64,000 bases of DNA from Wurfbainia villosa (lineage: Eukaryota > Streptophyta > Magnoliopsida > Zingiberales > Zingiberaceae): positions 108,672,479 through 108,736,478 of the forward strand of contig CM045997.1 of assembly GCA_025175895.1 (NCBI GenBank), written 5' to 3'. The notes below the pieces were generated by a model. The model was not told the DNA's origin. It made no database searches and saw only the letters and a list, made by a program, of their open reading frames with translations. How positions within the stretch are numbered: position 1 is the stretch's first letter; each line of letters starts with the position of its first letter. Shown here one piece after another: positions 61,000-64,000 of the stretch. The position numbers were made by a program, and so were the translations under genes.

Positions 61000-61420
61000 C
61001 GGCTTCGCAACGCCATCCTTCGCGTCTCATGCCCTCGAAGTATGCTTCCCTTGGGCCTCACTCCATTCGCTCCCCGTCCGGCGGTCCCTCGGATGCACCA
61101 AGCGCACGGCTTCGCAATGTCATCCTTCACCGACTCAAGGACCCCGAGCCTAGTGAACTTACCAAGTCCTCAAGACTTCCCTCATGCACCAAGCGCACGG
61201 CTTCGCAATGCATTTCTCACCAAGCACCAAGCGCACGGCTTCGCAATGCTTTGGACTTTTCCCACACCAAGCTCCATGCTTGGATTTTCCATGCCAACAC
61301 CATGTTGGACTTTCCCATCACCAAGCACCAAGCGCACGGCTTCGCAATGCTTTGGATTTTCCCACACCAAGCTCCATGCTTGGATTTTCCATGCTAACAC
61401 CATGTTGGACTTTCCTATGA
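61000..61420. repeat. CACGGCTTCGCAATG repeat array in LTR I
   Basis: The word CGCACGGCTTCGCAATGC recurs at about 61104, 61194, 61224 and 61334 with variants near 60990, interleaved with CCAAGCTCCATGCTTGGA units. This family has added a new word to the older CCAAG/CTTGG array. Confidence 0.8.
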
Positions 61421-61513
61421 CAATCCCATGTCATGAGTTTTGTCTATCATCAAAATACTATCAAAGTACTGCTCGAGTCAAACTCGAGTCAACCTGGGCC
61501 GATTGCACCAACA

Positions 61514-63041
61514 ATCTCCCCCTTTTTGATGATTGACAAAACTACCATCTCAAGTCTACCAATTCTCCCATATTGGCAATTCTCATATCCCAATGAGAAT
61601 TCCAACGAACCCTAATTGGTAACTTAGTAACTTCTCCCCCTTTTTGACATTACATCAAAAAGGTCCTCAAGGGTTTCAATGTCTCATATCCCAATGAGAT
61701 CTTACAATTTTCCCCTTGGCATGCCCTCAATCTTTCTAGTGATCCCATATCACTTAAGAGAGGCAACCCAATTTTCCTCCCATGAGGAAATACACATCCA
61801 TCTTCCCATGATGGATACCTCCCCCTAGAGGCTTGCTCCCCCTTGACCATTACACCAACAATGTCCTTGGAGAGTCCCTAAGCCAATAGAAACATTTAAC
61901 CAATCAAAATTAAGGCAAAGTTCAACATTATTGATACTGCCCTCGACCCGACTCCTAATCCGTATCAATGGATTCCACCCTCTCTAATGCTCTCCCAAGC
62001 ATATCCTAGGGTTAGAAGGTGGTTAGGGGACTAAAACATTAGCTAAACATGGGCCTAACCATCAAGATTTACGAAATCGGCAGGCGGTCGATCAAATCGA
62101 AATCGATCGGTCCACACCCATCGATCGGCCTCCTCGGTAATGATCGATAATCGCATTTGTTCAAAATCCATAAGTAAATATACGTAACTTTTAAAATCTT
62201 GAAAATGCATACGTATAATACTTATTCTAAACACTATGGGTGAAAAATATTGGAAAATTATTTTACCCACTAAATTAGGAGATTGATATAAAGTCCAAAA
62301 GTTAAGAAAAGCTTCAATATTGAGCCCTCTTTGTATCATCCCATTCAATGGCGATAGCTATCAAAAGATAGACTTCACCAAGGTTTTTCAAAATGTTTTC
62401 AAAATGTTTTTGAAACCTTTAATTCATTTTTCCTAAACATCTCACTTGTATCTAGATATGTAAAACACATACAAGTCAAATATCTTAATGAGATGTGGAT
62501 TTTTGTTTTTTATGTTCTCATGCATATTTCTAAGGCAACTCTATTTGATTCCCTTCAAATTGTGTCATAGTCCTTAAATCCATTTTAATTATATGCATGA
62601 TGATGATTATGACATAAATATGATATAGATAGAAGCATATGCCAAAATCATGATGTCATGGCATGTGAGAGACATCTAAGCATACATGACATCTAAAAAT
62701 AATTCTAAACATGATCATGACATTTTTATAGATAAAAATGAGAATGATGTCATGACATGGCAAGGCAAATAAATCATGGCAAGAAAAATATACTAAGGTA
62801 TAAAATACCTAAGTGTTGAATCCAAATTGTCATTTCTATTAGTTAATTCAATTTTGCCTTTAAGCCATTTATCCCCTTAGTGTGCCAAAAACCCAAAATG
62901 ACACACCAATATCTCTAAGACCTAATTGTGTTAATTTAATCATTTTTCAACTTCTCAAGCATATTGGCACATCCTAATGTGTCAACTCACCATGGCTAGA
63001 TTAACTACTCATCCACTTAGGGTTGACACACCCTAACTCAT
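61514..63041 (-). other. Non-coding spacer of element I
   Basis: The minus strand has AAAAAGGGGGAGAT next to the LTR, a polypurine tract. The rest is AT-rich, shares phrases with 35274-37200, and has no pol motif on either strand. The minus-strand frames at 61650 and 62055 are unrecognised and not shared with element C. Confidence 0.7.
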
Positions 63042-64000
63042 CTAGCGTGAATCGATCACGCTTCTAGGAACCCAATACCTATTGGAGCTCCTTGGGTTAA
63101 CAAGGTATTCACTAGGGATAACCTCCCTAGATACCTTCCTAATGACCCTTTTTGGTTTTGACACCATAGTCTTTTGGGTCTTTCCTAGGTCAACTCTAGA
63201 GGTAACTCCCCCAATGACCTTTCTAGTGGCTTTCTTAGATTTTCTTAAGTCTTTAGCCACTAGACACATACCATGGCTAGATTTAGGGATAGCTTCCCTA
63301 TTAGCCTTGGATTTCCTAGACTTAGATGTTGTTCCATAATTAAATGGAACATTATGATAGGATATAGGTTTGTGACCCAAACCCTTCTTGCCCTTAGATC
63401 GTTCTTGTTTCCTAGGCCTTGACTTTTGTACATTAAACCCTTTAACCGAATTTGAGATGATTTCTAGTGTCTTCTCCAATTTTTCTAGCCTTGACTGGCT
63501 TGGTTCTCTAGCTCTAATTTTCCCAATTTTGAATTTTCATTTATCTTTTGGGAAATGTTCTTCTTCTTAGGCATGTGCCTAGATTTCTTGGGATTAACAC
63601 CCAAGTTTTCTTCAATTCTCCTAATTGATTCCCTAGGCAAAATAGTTCTAGTGTTAATGGTCCTAGGTTTATCCTTAGATGAATTAGCATGCCTTGCACC
63701 TAAACAATAAACTTTATTATTTCTACTAGCATGCTTTTCATTTATAATTGCAAGAGAACTAAAATAATTTTTAGCATGCTTTTTAACTTTAGAAATTGAA
63801 AGTGCATTACTTAAATATACCTTAGGGTTAGCTTTGGGAGCTCTCCTACATGAGATACACCTTCTTGCCCTTTCTTCCTCCCCCTAGGGCATTGGCTTCG
63901 GTAGTGCCCCTTTTGATTGCATTTAAAGCACACAATGTGCTCTTTGCTTCTAATTGTGGGGACTCTGGCATCCTTTGACTTTGGGTTGACTTTTGGTGCC
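63042..64000 (-). pseudogene. gag C-terminal part of element I, with basic extension
   Basis: A CCHC knuckle CFKCNQKGHYRSQC at about 63940-63895 follows SKEHIV. After a frameshift, a Lys/Arg-rich region reads RCISCRRAPKANPKVYLSNA and NYFSSLAIINEKHASRNNK. A second frameshift near 63490 leads into 63479-63042: RPRKQERSKGKKGLGHK, SKSRKSKANREAIPKS and RYWVPRSVIDSR, then a stop. The final WVP motif marks the end of SIRE-type gags. The roughly 280-residue basic region between knuckle and WVP is longer than in elements A and E, and I do not recognise a domain in it. The N-terminal capsid part is outside the window. Confidence 0.75.

Larger units (their letters stand above)
59946..61513 (-). repeat. 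3' LTR I, inverted relative to LTR H
   Basis: About TGTATTGGCCGGCTAGAGG to TTGCACCAACA. It contains a minus TATA box (60433-60440), palindrome variants at about 60467 and 60488, and a CCAAG/CTTGG array plus repeated CGCACGGCTTCGCAATGC units (about 61000-61420). Long plus-strand frames (60654-61397 and 60886-61536) run through these repeats and are artefacts. Confidence 0.82.
59946..64000 (-). mobile_element. Element I: gag-only (pol-less) SIRE-related retrotransposon, continues past window
   Basis: Minus strand: a 3' LTR (59946-61513), a 1.5-kb spacer with polypurine tract, then the C-terminal half of gag (63042-64000). Protease, integrase, RT and RNase H are absent between gag and LTR, where they should be. 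Element C shows the same junction. This matches the non-autonomous terminal-repeat-with-gag (TR-GAG) type known from plants. Confidence 0.75.

Noticed and set aside
60654..61536. Two overlapping plus-strand open frames of 247 and 216 codons
   Set aside because: They run in different frames through the repeat arrays of LTR I; the peptides merely echo the DNA repeats and show no domain.

Overview
The window is plant (angiosperm) nuclear heterochromatin. I found no host gene, rRNA, tRNA or CRISPR array. Nearly everything recognisable is transposon: Ty3/Gypsy elements (Athila/Tat-type and a chromodomain-bearing Del/Tekay type), Ty1/Copia elements (SIRE/Maximus-type, Angela-like and Ale/Retrofit-like), a CACTA terminus and an RTE-type LINE tail. 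No host gene is present to narrow the species. Almost all coding sequence is broken, so most open frames are pieces of decayed gag-pol genes or chance frames in LTRs.

Layout. 1-3461: 3' part of an Athila/Tat element (RT remnant, spacer, polypurine tract, LTR), abutted by an RTE LINE tail (3462-3725). 4536-16183: a Del/Tekay chromovirus on the minus strand with two 3.6-kb LTRs, TSD TATCA and a ruined internal region. 16492-16993: a CACTA end, cut by a minus-strand SIRE element (A, 16994-33909). A carries in its 3' non-coding region a plus-strand copia element (D, 18299-27125, TSD CTGAA). A's second LTR is cut by a pol-less SIRE-related element (C, 33910-37223). Next come an LTR related to D's (G, 37224-39045) and the pol 3' half of another copia element (F). 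F's RNase H is split by a nearly complete SIRE element (E, 40541-48880, TSD GAGTA). F resumes at 48881 and ends in its own LTR (from 49249). 51119-52270 is a third Del/Tekay LTR piece, in the opposite orientation. 52271-55463 has no recognisable gene. 55464-56500 is a probable LTR, 56780-58610 an Ale-like copia pol fragment, and 58615-61513 an inverted pair of LTRs (H +, I -). I leads into a minus-strand gag-only internal region that runs off the window.

The insertion order can be read from TSDs: CACTA is older than A, A is older than C and D, and F is older than E. D is young, with LTRs differing at roughly two dozen sites in 1.7 kb by eye. The most interesting signals are non-coding: a four-unit 75-bp hairpin array in D's leader, a self-complementary SalI-type palindrome shared upstream of the TATA box in several SIRE LTR families, a promoter block that differs strongly between the two LTRs of E, and a pol-less gag-only family seen in two copies. 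All boundaries and identities were judged by eye; no alignment or search was run.
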